A DNA stretch of 64,000 nucleotides from Gammaproteobacteria bacterium (lineage in GTDB: Bacteria > Pseudomonadota > Gammaproteobacteria > DSM-16500), in NCBI GenBank assembly GCA_021325575.1, contig JAJPGW010000004.1:168633-232632 (forward strand). Direction: 5' to 3'. Below the pieces are notes generated by a model, which was not told the DNA's origin, searched no databases, and saw only the letters and a list, made by a program, of their open reading frames with translations. Shown here piece after piece: positions 56,705 through 64,000 of the stretch. The translations under genes and the position numbers were made by a program. Each line of letters starts with the position of its first letter. Position 1 is the first letter of the stretch.

Positions 56705-57769
56705 TTAGAGTGTTAAGCCTGAACTCTTTTTTATTGCTGCTTCATATACTTTTTCATAAGCTGATTGCAGTGTCTTAAATAGCGCTTCAACCTCTTTTGT
56801 ATTTCTATCTTTGTTTTTATCAGGATGTATGGCTTGAGCAAGCTTGCGATAGGCTTTTCTTATTTCTCTAGGTTCGGCATTTTGTTCTATTCCTATGGCT
56901 TCATAAGGGTCTCCTTTTGCCTCATTAATCCCTTTTTTAGCTTCATCATAACTTACTGTATCCGAATATCGAGTTTTAACAGCCGATTTGCTTTTCTGTT
57001 CTGGAAGTTTAGATGGTTCTTTCATTTTTGGAAGGGGGCCAAATTCTTTTCCAAAAGTTAAGCTTAAACTTGCGCTATAAATCCAGGGATTAACTGTTGA
57101 TGATTCACTTTCTAGTCTAATCATCCCCATCTTGCGAGCCCTAGCTTCTCGTTCAATTCGAGCATCTGAATATTCAAAGTTTGAAACACCAATATTAGGA
57201 AACGCTTTGGAAAATTGTTCTTTTAGCTTAGTAACCGTATCGTAAAGAAATTCACGGATCATGTATTGAGAAGTGTGCATGCTGAGCTTTCCATTCGCTT
57301 CAATATTTATACGCTGGCCATCAAATTCAATATGCAGTCCATAATTCATAACCATTCTAAAATCACATTCTTTTTCGATCCAATCTTGCAGCCAATCGTT
57401 TATTATCGCATTACGATGGAAAACAAGTTGTTGTGAAGGTGAGGGTTGGGATGTAATCGTTAACGCCCCCAAAAATTCAGCCGATTTTGCATCATCTTGC
57501 GCAGGTAACTGTTTGACGACAAGTTTATCTAAATAATTTTTTGTTATTAAGACTTTATATACGCCAAGACTGTTGGATATAAATGGGTGCAATTCTTTTC
57601 TGGCATCATCCGCATTCAGTACGGTTTTCAACAAGGTTTCTAACCTTTCCTCGGAGTCTGCAGAGGCCCAGATCCCTTGATTGTCTACCTCTAGAGGAAT
57701 GTCTGTGATTCCAGCTTCTTGCATAGCCCACTGTAACTTTTGCTTGTCTTTTGCAAAGCGACCGTTCAT
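56705..57769 (-). CDS. Protein with C-terminal J-domain
   Basis: The 354-residue protein ends in a DnaJ domain (287-350) with the essential HPD tripeptide (315-317) inside LAQAIHPDKNKDRN. The J-domain should stimulate an Hsp70 ATPase. The first 285 residues match no family I know; they are soluble, with an alpha/beta pattern and a Lys/Ser/Pro linker near 255-280. There is no G/F region or zinc finger, so it is not DnaJ or CbpA. It has no signal peptide. It occupies the rpsA-lapA interval where ihfB usually lies. It could act on bacterial DnaK or host Hsp70. Confidence 0.8.
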   Translation of the reverse strand: MNGRFAKDKQKLQWAMQEAGITDIPLEVDNQGIWASADSEERLETLLKTVLNADDARKELHPFISNSLGVYKVLITKNYLDKLVVKQLPAQDDAKSAEFLGALTITSQPSPSQQLVFHRNAIINDWLQDWIEKECDFRMVMNYGLHIEFDGQRINIEANGKLSMHTSQYMIREFLYDTVTKLKEQFSKAFPNIGVSNFEYSDARIEREARARKMGMIRLESESSTVNPWIYSASLSLTFGKEFGPLPKMKEPSKLPEQKSKSAVKTRYSDTVSYDEAKKGINEAKGDPYEAIGIEQNAEPREIRKAYRKLAQAIHPDKNKDRNTKEVEALFKTLQSAYEKVYEAAIKKSSGLTL

Positions 57770-57883
57770 GTGTTATTTCCTCTGTATATGCATTTAGAAT
57801 AGCATATAAAAATTGAAAGAATCTGATAAGGGTATTGAGATAAATATAAAATTCAAGCGCTTATATCGTCTTCCGCAAGAAAT

Positions 57884-59761
57884 TCATGAGTTATCTAATT
57901 TTTCCCAGCGTTGATAACAGTGCTCTAGGGCTTGTTCTAGCTCATGTAATTTGGCAAGTTTTTTAGTAACTGTTTCATGAGGCTGCTGGTAAAAATCGGG
58001 TTGGCTAATTGTGTGCTGCAATTCAGTAATTTCAGCATCGAGTTGTTCTATTTTTTTAGGCAGTTCTGCTAATTCTTTTTGTTCTTTGTAGCTCAGCTTC
58101 GTGCTGGATTTTTCGGTTTTTTTTATGGATTTTTCAATAGATGGAGTGGGTTGTGACTTTTCTTCGGTTTTTTGTCTTAACCAATCATGATATCCGCCAA
58201 CATATTCCTGGATTTTTCCCTGTCCTTCAAAAATTAACGTGCTTGTCACTACGTTGTCTAAAAAAGCACGATCGTGACTGACTAACAATAAAGTGCCTTG
58301 ATATTGACTGAGTAATTCTTCGAGTAATTCCAATGTTTCGATATCTAAATCATTGGTCGGTTCATCCATGACTAATAAATTAGAAGGTTGACTGAATAAT
58401 TTCGCCAGCAATAAACGATTGCATTCACCGCCTGAAAGTGCTTTGACAGGAGTGCGCGCGCGGTGCGAGCTAAAGAGAAAATCGCCGAGATAGCTCATGA
58501 TATGTCTTTTTTTACCGTTGATTTCTAGAAAATCGGTGCCTTGTACTACGTTTTCTGCAACGGTTTTTTCTAAATCCAGTGCTTGTCTAAGTTGATCGAA
58601 ATACGCGATTTGTAATTTTGTTCCTAATGTAACGGTGCCATGCTCAGGTGGCATTTTTCCTAATAAAATATTCAGTAGTGTGCTTTTGCCCACACCATTG
58701 GGTCCAATCAAACCAATTCGATCCCCACGCATGACGCGTAAAGAAAAATTCTCAATAACAGGCTGATGATTAAAACTTTGCGAAATATTTTTCGCTTCAA
58801 TAATTAATTGCCCGGATTTTTGTGCTTCATTTAAATTGAAACTCGCTTTGCCTTGAAGTTCTCGACGCTGACTGCGTTGCAAACGCATGGCTTCCAATGC
58901 GCGCACACGACCTTCGTTTCGAGTGCGGCGTGCTTTGATGCCTTGGCGGATCCAGACTTCTTCTTCTGCTAATTTTTTGTCGAAGAGGGCATTTTGTTTT
59001 TCTTCGGCGTGTAGCATTTCTTCTTTGCGTCGTAAAAAATTATCATAATCGCCAGGCCAAGAAGTTAATTGTCCGCGATCTAATTCTATAATTCGAGTCG
59101 CTAAACGTTTCAGCAATGCGCGATCATGCGTAATAAAAAGTAAACCGACATCCCATGAAACTAATTGGTCTTCAAGCCACTGGATTGCATCGATATCTAA
59201 ATGGTTCGTTGGTTCATCCAGTAATAATAATTCAGGAGACCCCACGAGCGCTTTAGCAAGTGCAGCCCGACGTTGCCAACCACCCGATAAATCCGCAACC
59301 GGTCGATCGGCTTCCAGTGATAAACGATTTAAAATATTTTTTATATTTTGCTCAAATTCCCAGCCATTTTTTGCATCGATAGCATGTTGTAATCGTTCGA
59401 GCTCGTTCAAATCTTTTTCTGAATAGTCAGTCGCTAAGCGATGAGTGAGAACATGATAAGCCGCTAGTAACTTCCCCGTTTCTGCTAAACCACTCGCCAC
59501 ATATTCATAAACTGTCCCAGGCGTTTTTTGCGGCAATTCCTGCTCTAATCTCGCCAATCTCAAATTAGGCTTTCGAAATACCGACCCACTATCCGGCATA
59601 AAAGATCCGTCAATAATTTTAAGCAAAGAGGATTTCCCAGCCCCATTACGCCCAATCAAACAAACCCGTTCGCCTGAGGCAATTTGCAATTTTACTTTAT
59701 CTAATAAAATATCTAAGCCATAGGCCAAGGAGACATTATCAAGGGTAATTAAGTTACTCAC
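57884..59761 (-). CDS. uup: ABC-F ATPase Uup
   Basis: The 625-residue protein has two ABC cassettes and no membrane segment. Walker A motifs are GRNGAGKSSLLK (near 38) and GPNGVGKSTLLN (near 350), and ABC signatures are LSGGWQRRAALAKAL and LSGGECNRLLLAKL. The C-terminal coiled coil (about 560-625) binds DNA or rRNA in Uup. ABC-F proteins rescue or tune ribosomes, and Uup also lowers transposon excision. The start is GTG 59761, with AGGATAAC before it. Confidence 0.93.
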   Translation of the reverse strand: MSNLITLDNVSLAYGLDILLDKVKLQIASGERVCLIGRNGAGKSSLLKIIDGSFMPDSGSVFRKPNLRLARLEQELPQKTPGTVYEYVASGLAETGKLLAAYHVLTHRLATDYSEKDLNELERLQHAIDAKNGWEFEQNIKNILNRLSLEADRPVADLSGGWQRRAALAKALVGSPELLLLDEPTNHLDIDAIQWLEDQLVSWDVGLLFITHDRALLKRLATRIIELDRGQLTSWPGDYDNFLRRKEEMLHAEEKQNALFDKKLAEEEVWIRQGIKARRTRNEGRVRALEAMRLQRSQRRELQGKASFNLNEAQKSGQLIIEAKNISQSFNHQPVIENFSLRVMRGDRIGLIGPNGVGKSTLLNILLGKMPPEHGTVTLGTKLQIAYFDQLRQALDLEKTVAENVVQGTDFLEINGKKRHIMSYLGDFLFSSHRARTPVKALSGGECNRLLLAKLFSQPSNLLVMDEPTNDLDIETLELLEELLSQYQGTLLLVSHDRAFLDNVVTSTLIFEGQGKIQEYVGGYHDWLRQKTEEKSQPTPSIEKSIKKTEKSSTKLSYKEQKELAELPKKIEQLDAEITELQHTISQPDFYQQPHETVTKKLAKLHELEQALEHCYQRWEKLDNS

Positions 59762-59870
59762 GCGTTATCCTATATGGAAATCGGGTGCTTAGTGTAGCAG
59801 AGGTTAAACCTTTTCGCCTGCCTGAAAGACGAGTACAATAGACCTCAAATTATCGGCAGGAGCGGAACGC

Positions 59871-60161
59871 GTGCGCATTATTAGTTATATTTTCATATTA
59901 TTCATTATCTTATTGGGCATTACCTTTGCGATCTTGAATTCAGAACCCGTGGTGTTTAATTATTATGTGGGCCATCGCACCATGGCGCTATCGCTTTTAT
60001 TGGCTTTAACATTTGGTGCGGGTTGGTTGACGGGGATATTGCTTGCCGCCTGGCCGATTATCAAGACCAAAATGCGTAATCATCAATTAAAAAAACGCCT
60101 GAAATTGGCAGAAAAAGAAGTCGAAAATTTACGTGCGATTCCCTTACAGGATAAACATTAA
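59871..60161 (+). CDS. lapA: Lipopolysaccharide assembly protein LapA
   Basis: The 96-residue protein has two membrane helices (3-21 and about 40-60, the latter with GAGWLTGILLAAWP) and a cytoplasmic coiled tail, the DUF1049/LapA pattern. LapA works with LapB in controlling LpxC degradation and LPS synthesis. It starts at GTG 59871 with CAGGAGCGG about 5 bp before. lapB follows 2 bp downstream. Confidence 0.88.
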   Translation: MRIISYIFILFIILLGITFAILNSEPVVFNYYVGHRTMALSLLLALTFGAGWLTGILLAAWPIIKTKMRNHQLKKRLKLAEKEVENLRAIPLQDKH

Positions 60162-60163
60162 CG

Positions 60164-61327
60164 ATGGAAATCTTCTGGACTTTATTATTATTTGCGGGAC
60201 TTATCAGTGCCTGGTATTTGGGTTTTTCTACCCGTCAGGAACGTGATGACGCGCAAAAAGTCAATTTGCCCAGGGATTATTTAGTCGGTTTAAATTTTTT
60301 ATTAAACGAAGAACCCGATAAAGCCGTCGACATTTTTATCAAAATGTTGGAAGTCGATAGTAGCACTGTTGAAACCCATTTGGCCGTCGGCAAATTATTC
60401 CGCCGCCGTGGCGAAGTCGATCGCGCAATTCGAATTCATCAAAATTTAATTGCACGGCCACAGCTCGATAAAATTTATCGCGAGCAATCGCTTTTTGAAT
60501 TAGGACAAGATTATCTAAGTGCCGGTGTATTGGATCGTGCTGAGCGGATTTTTTTAGAATTAGTTGAAATCAAAGAATTTTCAGCGAATGCACTGAAAGC
60601 CTTATTGGATATTTATAGCCAAGAAAAAGACTGGGAAAATGCGATAAAAATTGCAAAAAAATTCGCATCCGTCACCAAGCAAAATATGCAACATACCATC
60701 GCGCATTATTATTGCGAATTAGGCGAACAGGCTTTTAGTAAAGGGCAGGTTGATCAAGCGGCGCAATTTTTAAAAGAATCTTTAATCAATGACGATCAAT
60801 GCGTACGCGCGAGTCTTTTAAGTGCGCGACTGGAAATGAGCCAAGGCGATTATAAATCCGCACTCAAAAATTTAAAGCGCATTAAAAATCAAAATCCCGA
60901 TTTTCTTTCGGAATCCATCGATCCATTAGCCTCTTGTTATGAAGCCCTAAACGAAGAAGAAAAAATGGTCGAATATTTAATGAAATTATTGGATGAATAT
61001 CCGCGTTTGCCTGTCGTGTTAATTCTTTCTGAGCGCATTCGGAAATGGAAGGGCGATAAAACGGCTGCGAATTTTGTGGCGGATTATGTCAGACGTTATC
61101 CATCGATACGAGGTTTACATTTATTTATTAATTTATATCTAACGAGTGCCGAAGGACGTGCGCGGGAAGATTTACTTATACTGCAAGGTTTAACCCGAAA
61201 ATTATTGGCAGATAAACCGGATTATCAATGTGCATCTTGTGGTTTTTCAGGCAAATCGTTGCATTGGCAATGCCCAAGTTGTAAGCAGTGGAGCTCGATG
61301 AAGCCGGCGCATAGTTTAGAAGTCTAG
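60164..61327 (+). CDS. lapB: Lipopolysaccharide assembly protein LapB (YciM)
   Basis: The 387-residue protein has an N-terminal membrane anchor (MEIFWTLLLFAGLISAWYLG), about eight TPR motifs and a C-terminal rubredoxin-like metal site (CASCGFSGKSLHWQCPSC). LapB brings LpxC to FtsH so that lipid A synthesis is limited. All parts expected from E. coli LapB are present. In E. coli the pair is followed by pyrF, but here accessory genes follow. Confidence 0.95.
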   Translation: MEIFWTLLLFAGLISAWYLGFSTRQERDDAQKVNLPRDYLVGLNFLLNEEPDKAVDIFIKMLEVDSSTVETHLAVGKLFRRRGEVDRAIRIHQNLIARPQLDKIYREQSLFELGQDYLSAGVLDRAERIFLELVEIKEFSANALKALLDIYSQEKDWENAIKIAKKFASVTKQNMQHTIAHYYCELGEQAFSKGQVDQAAQFLKESLINDDQCVRASLLSARLEMSQGDYKSALKNLKRIKNQNPDFLSESIDPLASCYEALNEEEKMVEYLMKLLDEYPRLPVVLILSERIRKWKGDKTAANFVADYVRRYPSIRGLHLFINLYLTSAEGRAREDLLILQGLTRKLLADKPDYQCASCGFSGKSLHWQCPSCKQWSSMKPAHSLEV

Positions 61328-61355
61328 TTTTTTCAATAAGTTATATCTAAATTCT

Positions 61356-61388
61356 TTTAATCTTCTGTTAAGCGTTCACGTATATAAT
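61356..61388 (+). promoter_or_regulatory. PmrA-like promoter
   Basis: TTTAAT at 61356 and GTTAAG at 61367 repeat with an 11-bp period. The second begins 16 bp before a TATAAT at 61383. The geometry is the same as in the sites at 4232-4296 and 34065-34098, with somewhat weaker half-sites. Binding by PmrA is inferred. Confidence 0.62.
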
Positions 61389-61423
61389 TAAATAAACGAT
61401 AGAAAAATTAACGAGGATAAGTT

Positions 61424-63121
61424 ATGCAACGGCAAAAAGTGAGTTTTGAAGAATATATTACAAGGGTCACTCGCGATAAACTTAAAACGCGAAATGCAAC
61501 CCCTGATGAGAAAAAAATCGCTGATCAAGATCTTCCATTGTCCTTACATGATATTCACGATATCGAAGGCAATTTTTTTGAAAATTTTGGGAAAAATTCA
61601 AACATAGCCTGTAACTTGGTCGATATAGATCTCAAAGAATATACTCTTCCAAGTAAGCCTGCTGAATATGAAGAATTTGAAAGAAAATTAAAATCAGATT
61701 TAAAAAAGAAACCAGATTGGAAGAATTATTGGAAAAAAATTGAGGATGCACATCAAGGAAATCAAGAGGAAATTGAAAAAATTGAACGAGTTAAGCAAAG
61801 AATTCTTGATGCTTATGTTTTTAAGATTTCGACTAATTTGTATGTCTTAGCATCTCTTGCCAAAACAATCACACCTGAGCAGCGGAAAATGATAAAACGA
61901 GATGCACGATCCACATCATCTGCAAATGCCGTAACAGCTACGTCCAAAAGTTCCAGCGCTGCGATCGTGCAATTGACCCATAATAAAGAATCAAAAGAAA
62001 ATACTGCGGAAAAAAGATTGCGAAAATGGCTGCAGGAAAAGCTTCCCAAATACAATGAAAATCAAAAAGAAAGAGGGGTTTTCAGAATCCCCATTTTTGG
62101 GAAAAAAATAAGTCTAATGGGAAGAAAGCATGATAAACAAGTCGGAATTTTAGCAGTATTATTTAATCTTGATTTGCCACAAAAAAAATTAGTTAAAGCT
62201 AAAGATGTGGAAATTTATAAAGTATTTACACCGCGACAGAAAGTCGATAAAACTATAAAAATAGCATTGGCTCAATTGAAAAGATGGGGGGTTACTCATG
62301 AACTCATTGAAGCCGGTGAGAAACAAAAAATTAAAGCAAAAATTCGAGAAAATTTTGCGAAAGAAGGCCGTGTTCTCGGACGCATTATGATTGGTGTTCT
62401 TTATGCTATCTATAATGATGTTGAATTAGCCGAGAAAGCAAAATATCTCATGGAACTAGGTGCTGCCATACGTGAAATAATGCCGGAGCTCGAAAAAGAA
62501 TACAAGGTTGAACAATTACCTTCAAATGTAAGAACTCCTTCAGATTGGTTACGGAATCGATTAATGAATGAATATAAAGGGAATGATAAAGAACAAATCG
62601 AGCAGACCCTGATACAACAAGTACAAGATATAGATGGCGCAGAATGGCCAAAGCAAGAACAATTGATTCTTGATAATGCTAAAGCAAGAAAATTAAAGGG
62701 TGAAATAAAGGACGAAGCAGATGATAAAGCATGCGGTGAGTTATTTGCGAAAAAAGAACGGCAAAAATTTATTGCTCATACTAAATTACTAGATGATTGT
62801 ATTAAAGCAAAAGATAAACGCGATCCGCAGGATCAAATGTTTCTAGAAAAAACCTTATGCGATATTTATACTCATTATGGCCGATTTCTCGATATGAGAG
62901 GCTATACCCCTCTTAAAGAAGTACAAAGGCATGAAAGCGCGGAAATCGGTGCAGTCAACGAGTTCCCTGACGCTGGTGATTTGCGTACGACGTCTGAAGT
63001 GCAAAAAACAGCTAAAATTCAAGGGCTACTAAATAATTTGCTGTCTAGCGAAGAGCATGACGATGAGACCGAATCAACTTCAGAAACTCTAAAAGACAGT
63101 AAAGATAACCATTCACCTTAG
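61424..63121 (+). CDS. Unknown Lys/Glu-rich helical protein; candidate type IV effector
   Basis: The 565-residue protein is very rich in Lys and Glu and is predicted mainly helical, with no membrane segment or signal. It matches no family I know. Landmarks are SFEEYI near 8, IEGNFF near 48, KNYWKKIEDA near 98, LPKYNENQ near 206 and GRKHDKQVGILAVLF near 229. It shares these with the next gene, so the two are paralogues. The C-terminal tail is acidic and Ser/Thr-rich, a common feature of Dot/Icm substrates. GAGGATAA lies about 4 bp before ATG 61424. The PmrA-like promoter upstream supports an effector role; this is inference. Confidence 0.6.
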   Translation: MQRQKVSFEEYITRVTRDKLKTRNATPDEKKIADQDLPLSLHDIHDIEGNFFENFGKNSNIACNLVDIDLKEYTLPSKPAEYEEFERKLKSDLKKKPDWKNYWKKIEDAHQGNQEEIEKIERVKQRILDAYVFKISTNLYVLASLAKTITPEQRKMIKRDARSTSSANAVTATSKSSSAAIVQLTHNKESKENTAEKRLRKWLQEKLPKYNENQKERGVFRIPIFGKKISLMGRKHDKQVGILAVLFNLDLPQKKLVKAKDVEIYKVFTPRQKVDKTIKIALAQLKRWGVTHELIEAGEKQKIKAKIRENFAKEGRVLGRIMIGVLYAIYNDVELAEKAKYLMELGAAIREIMPELEKEYKVEQLPSNVRTPSDWLRNRLMNEYKGNDKEQIEQTLIQQVQDIDGAEWPKQEQLILDNAKARKLKGEIKDEADDKACGELFAKKERQKFIAHTKLLDDCIKAKDKRDPQDQMFLEKTLCDIYTHYGRFLDMRGYTPLKEVQRHESAEIGAVNEFPDAGDLRTTSEVQKTAKIQGLLNNLLSSEEHDDETESTSETLKDSKDNHSP

Positions 63122-63188
63122 CTGACACCGCTAGCATATCGAGGTAAAATGTACATCCTTAAAACAATCAATATACCGATGAGGATAT

Positions 63189-64000
63189 ATGCTGCGAGAC
63201 GATGATGATAATAGAAAATCGTTTGAACAATATATAAATGCTGTCGTACGGCATAAATTCCCAAATATTCAAATTGATGATATCGATATTCCCTTAAAAC
63301 TGGCTGATTTGGAAGAAGTTGAACCTTTCATCGAAGGAAACTTCTTTTCCTATGGTCCATCAGGCTGTGGTGGTGCTGCTGGGGTTGAATGCGAACTTAT
63401 CCCCCAGCGAGTCGCAGAAGCTTGTCCACTGACAGAAAAAGATTTGTTTGATCTTCAAAAAAAATGGCTAAAACAACTCGCCGAAAAAGAGGAGTGGATA
63501 GCTTACTGGGACAAAATTCAAAAAGCCCAACTTGAAAAATTACAACAAAGAAATCTTCCTTCTGAAGAATTTTTGGCCGAAAATGAAAAAATCAATCAGA
63601 AGCTAGCAATCGTCCGAGAAAAAATTCAATTTGCTTATGTATTTAGACTCTTGAGCGAAATCACTACTAATTTTCGTCAAACGCCAGAATATAAAAATAG
63701 AAAAAAAGAATATGATGTTTTATACAATACTCATGCGACTTTAAAAAGAAAAAAAACAATTCATCGTACTGTTCGGCTATCTACTATGGTTGTCAAAGAA
63801 CAACTGGAGAATAAAAATAAAGATCAAGATGAAGCAAAAAAACCAAAAAAACAATTAAAAGAAAAAAAACAAAAAAAATCAAACGAATATCTGGGCAAAA
63901 AATTAAATGCTTTAATGTATGAATTGGTTCCAAAATATAATCAAGACCAAACCGGCGGAATAACCGGGAAGCGCAAACATGATGTGGGGATTGGTAAATT
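63189..64000 (+). CDS. Paralogue of the preceding protein (3' end beyond window)
   Basis: The frame stays open for 270 codons from ATG 63189 to the window edge, with GATGAGG 5 bp upstream. It matches the 61424 gene in order: KSFEQYI near 11, IEGNFF near 48, EEWIAYWDKIQKAQ near 100, AYVFRLL, then VPKYNQDQ and GKRKHDVGIGK just before the cut. It differs by a longer Lys/Gln/Glu-rich stretch (about 210-235). It follows its paralogue by 67 bp and has only one weak CTTAAA half-site of its own. It could share the upstream PmrA-like promoter. Confidence 0.7.
   Translation, partial: MLRDDDDNRKSFEQYINAVVRHKFPNIQIDDIDIPLKLADLEEVEPFIEGNFFSYGPSGCGGAAGVECELIPQRVAEACPLTEKDLFDLQKKWLKQLAEKEEWIAYWDKIQKAQLEKLQQRNLPSEEFLAENEKINQKLAIVREKIQFAYVFRLLSEITTNFRQTPEYKNRKKEYDVLYNTHATLKRKKTIHRTVRLSTMVVKEQLENKNKDQDEAKKPKKQLKEKKQKKSNEYLGKKLNALMYELVPKYNQDQTGGITGKRKHDVGIGK

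Noticed and set aside
63158-63177. A PmrA-like site before the 63189 gene.
   Set aside because: Only one half-site (CTTAAA 63158) is present, with no partner 11 bp away, and the spacing to TATACC is 2 bp short of the other three promoters.

Overview
The window looks like chromosome of an AT-rich gammaproteobacterium, most likely a member of the Legionellales (Legionella/Coxiella/Aquicella-like). The reasons are the core gene order thrS-infC-rpmI-rplT-pheST-ihfA-merR followed by tRNA-Pro, a lapA-lapB pair, the mix of housekeeping genes with eukaryote-directed accessory genes, and three promoters built like PmrA boxes, the signal that in Legionella and Coxiella drives Dot/Icm type IV effectors. 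The genus is inferred. There is no rRNA, CRISPR array, intact IS or integrase.

Layout. 1-8.4 kb: 3' truncated mfd, a glycerophosphodiesterase, an HdeD-like membrane protein, a cysteine-rich two-TM protein behind five tandem PmrA-like half-sites, a cNMP-binding/patatin lipase and CvpA. 8.4-19.8 kb: a secreted metallophosphoesterase, the methylcitrate operon prpBCD (propionate use), a CBS protein, a dienelactone-hydrolase-like enzyme, glpK, an MFS drug transporter and recQ. 19.9-27.1 kb: an accessory island ending at tRNA-Asn. Its RecQ-side half carries an ADP-ribosyltransferase-like fragment, a chagasin-type cysteine protease inhibitor and a DxD-like glycosyltransferase candidate. Its tRNA-side half carries short phage/plasmid-type genes, an orphan BrnA-like antitoxin and a frameshifted antitoxin-like gene.

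27.2-38 kb: an unknown protein, aspartate aminotransferase, uvrB, two secreted beta-propeller proteins, a second PmrA-box gene (with a probable C-terminal frameshift), malic enzyme and a small DUF1328 protein. 38-49.4 kb: tRNA-Val, the translation operon from thrS to a MerR-like gene (broken up by dispersed palindromic repeats), a 217-bp giant inverted repeat, tRNA-Pro, fadD and rlmKL with a degenerate RlmK half. 49.5-51.4 kb: a Pro-rich lipoprotein, a secreted protein and a Sel1-repeat protein. 51.5-61.3 kb: gyrA-cmk-rpsA, a J-domain protein, uup, lapA-lapB. 61.4-64 kb: a PmrA-box gene and its tandem paralogue, cut by the window edge.

The most interesting theme is the set of PmrA-like promoters (4.2, 34.1 and 61.4 kb). 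Each has CTTAAG-like half-sites repeating every 11 bp and ending 10-11 bp before a TATAAT-like -10 box, and each drives a protein of no recognised family with coiled-coil or membrane character. They are strong candidates for new type IV effectors. The toxin/inhibitor cluster at 20.2-22.6 kb is the second theme.
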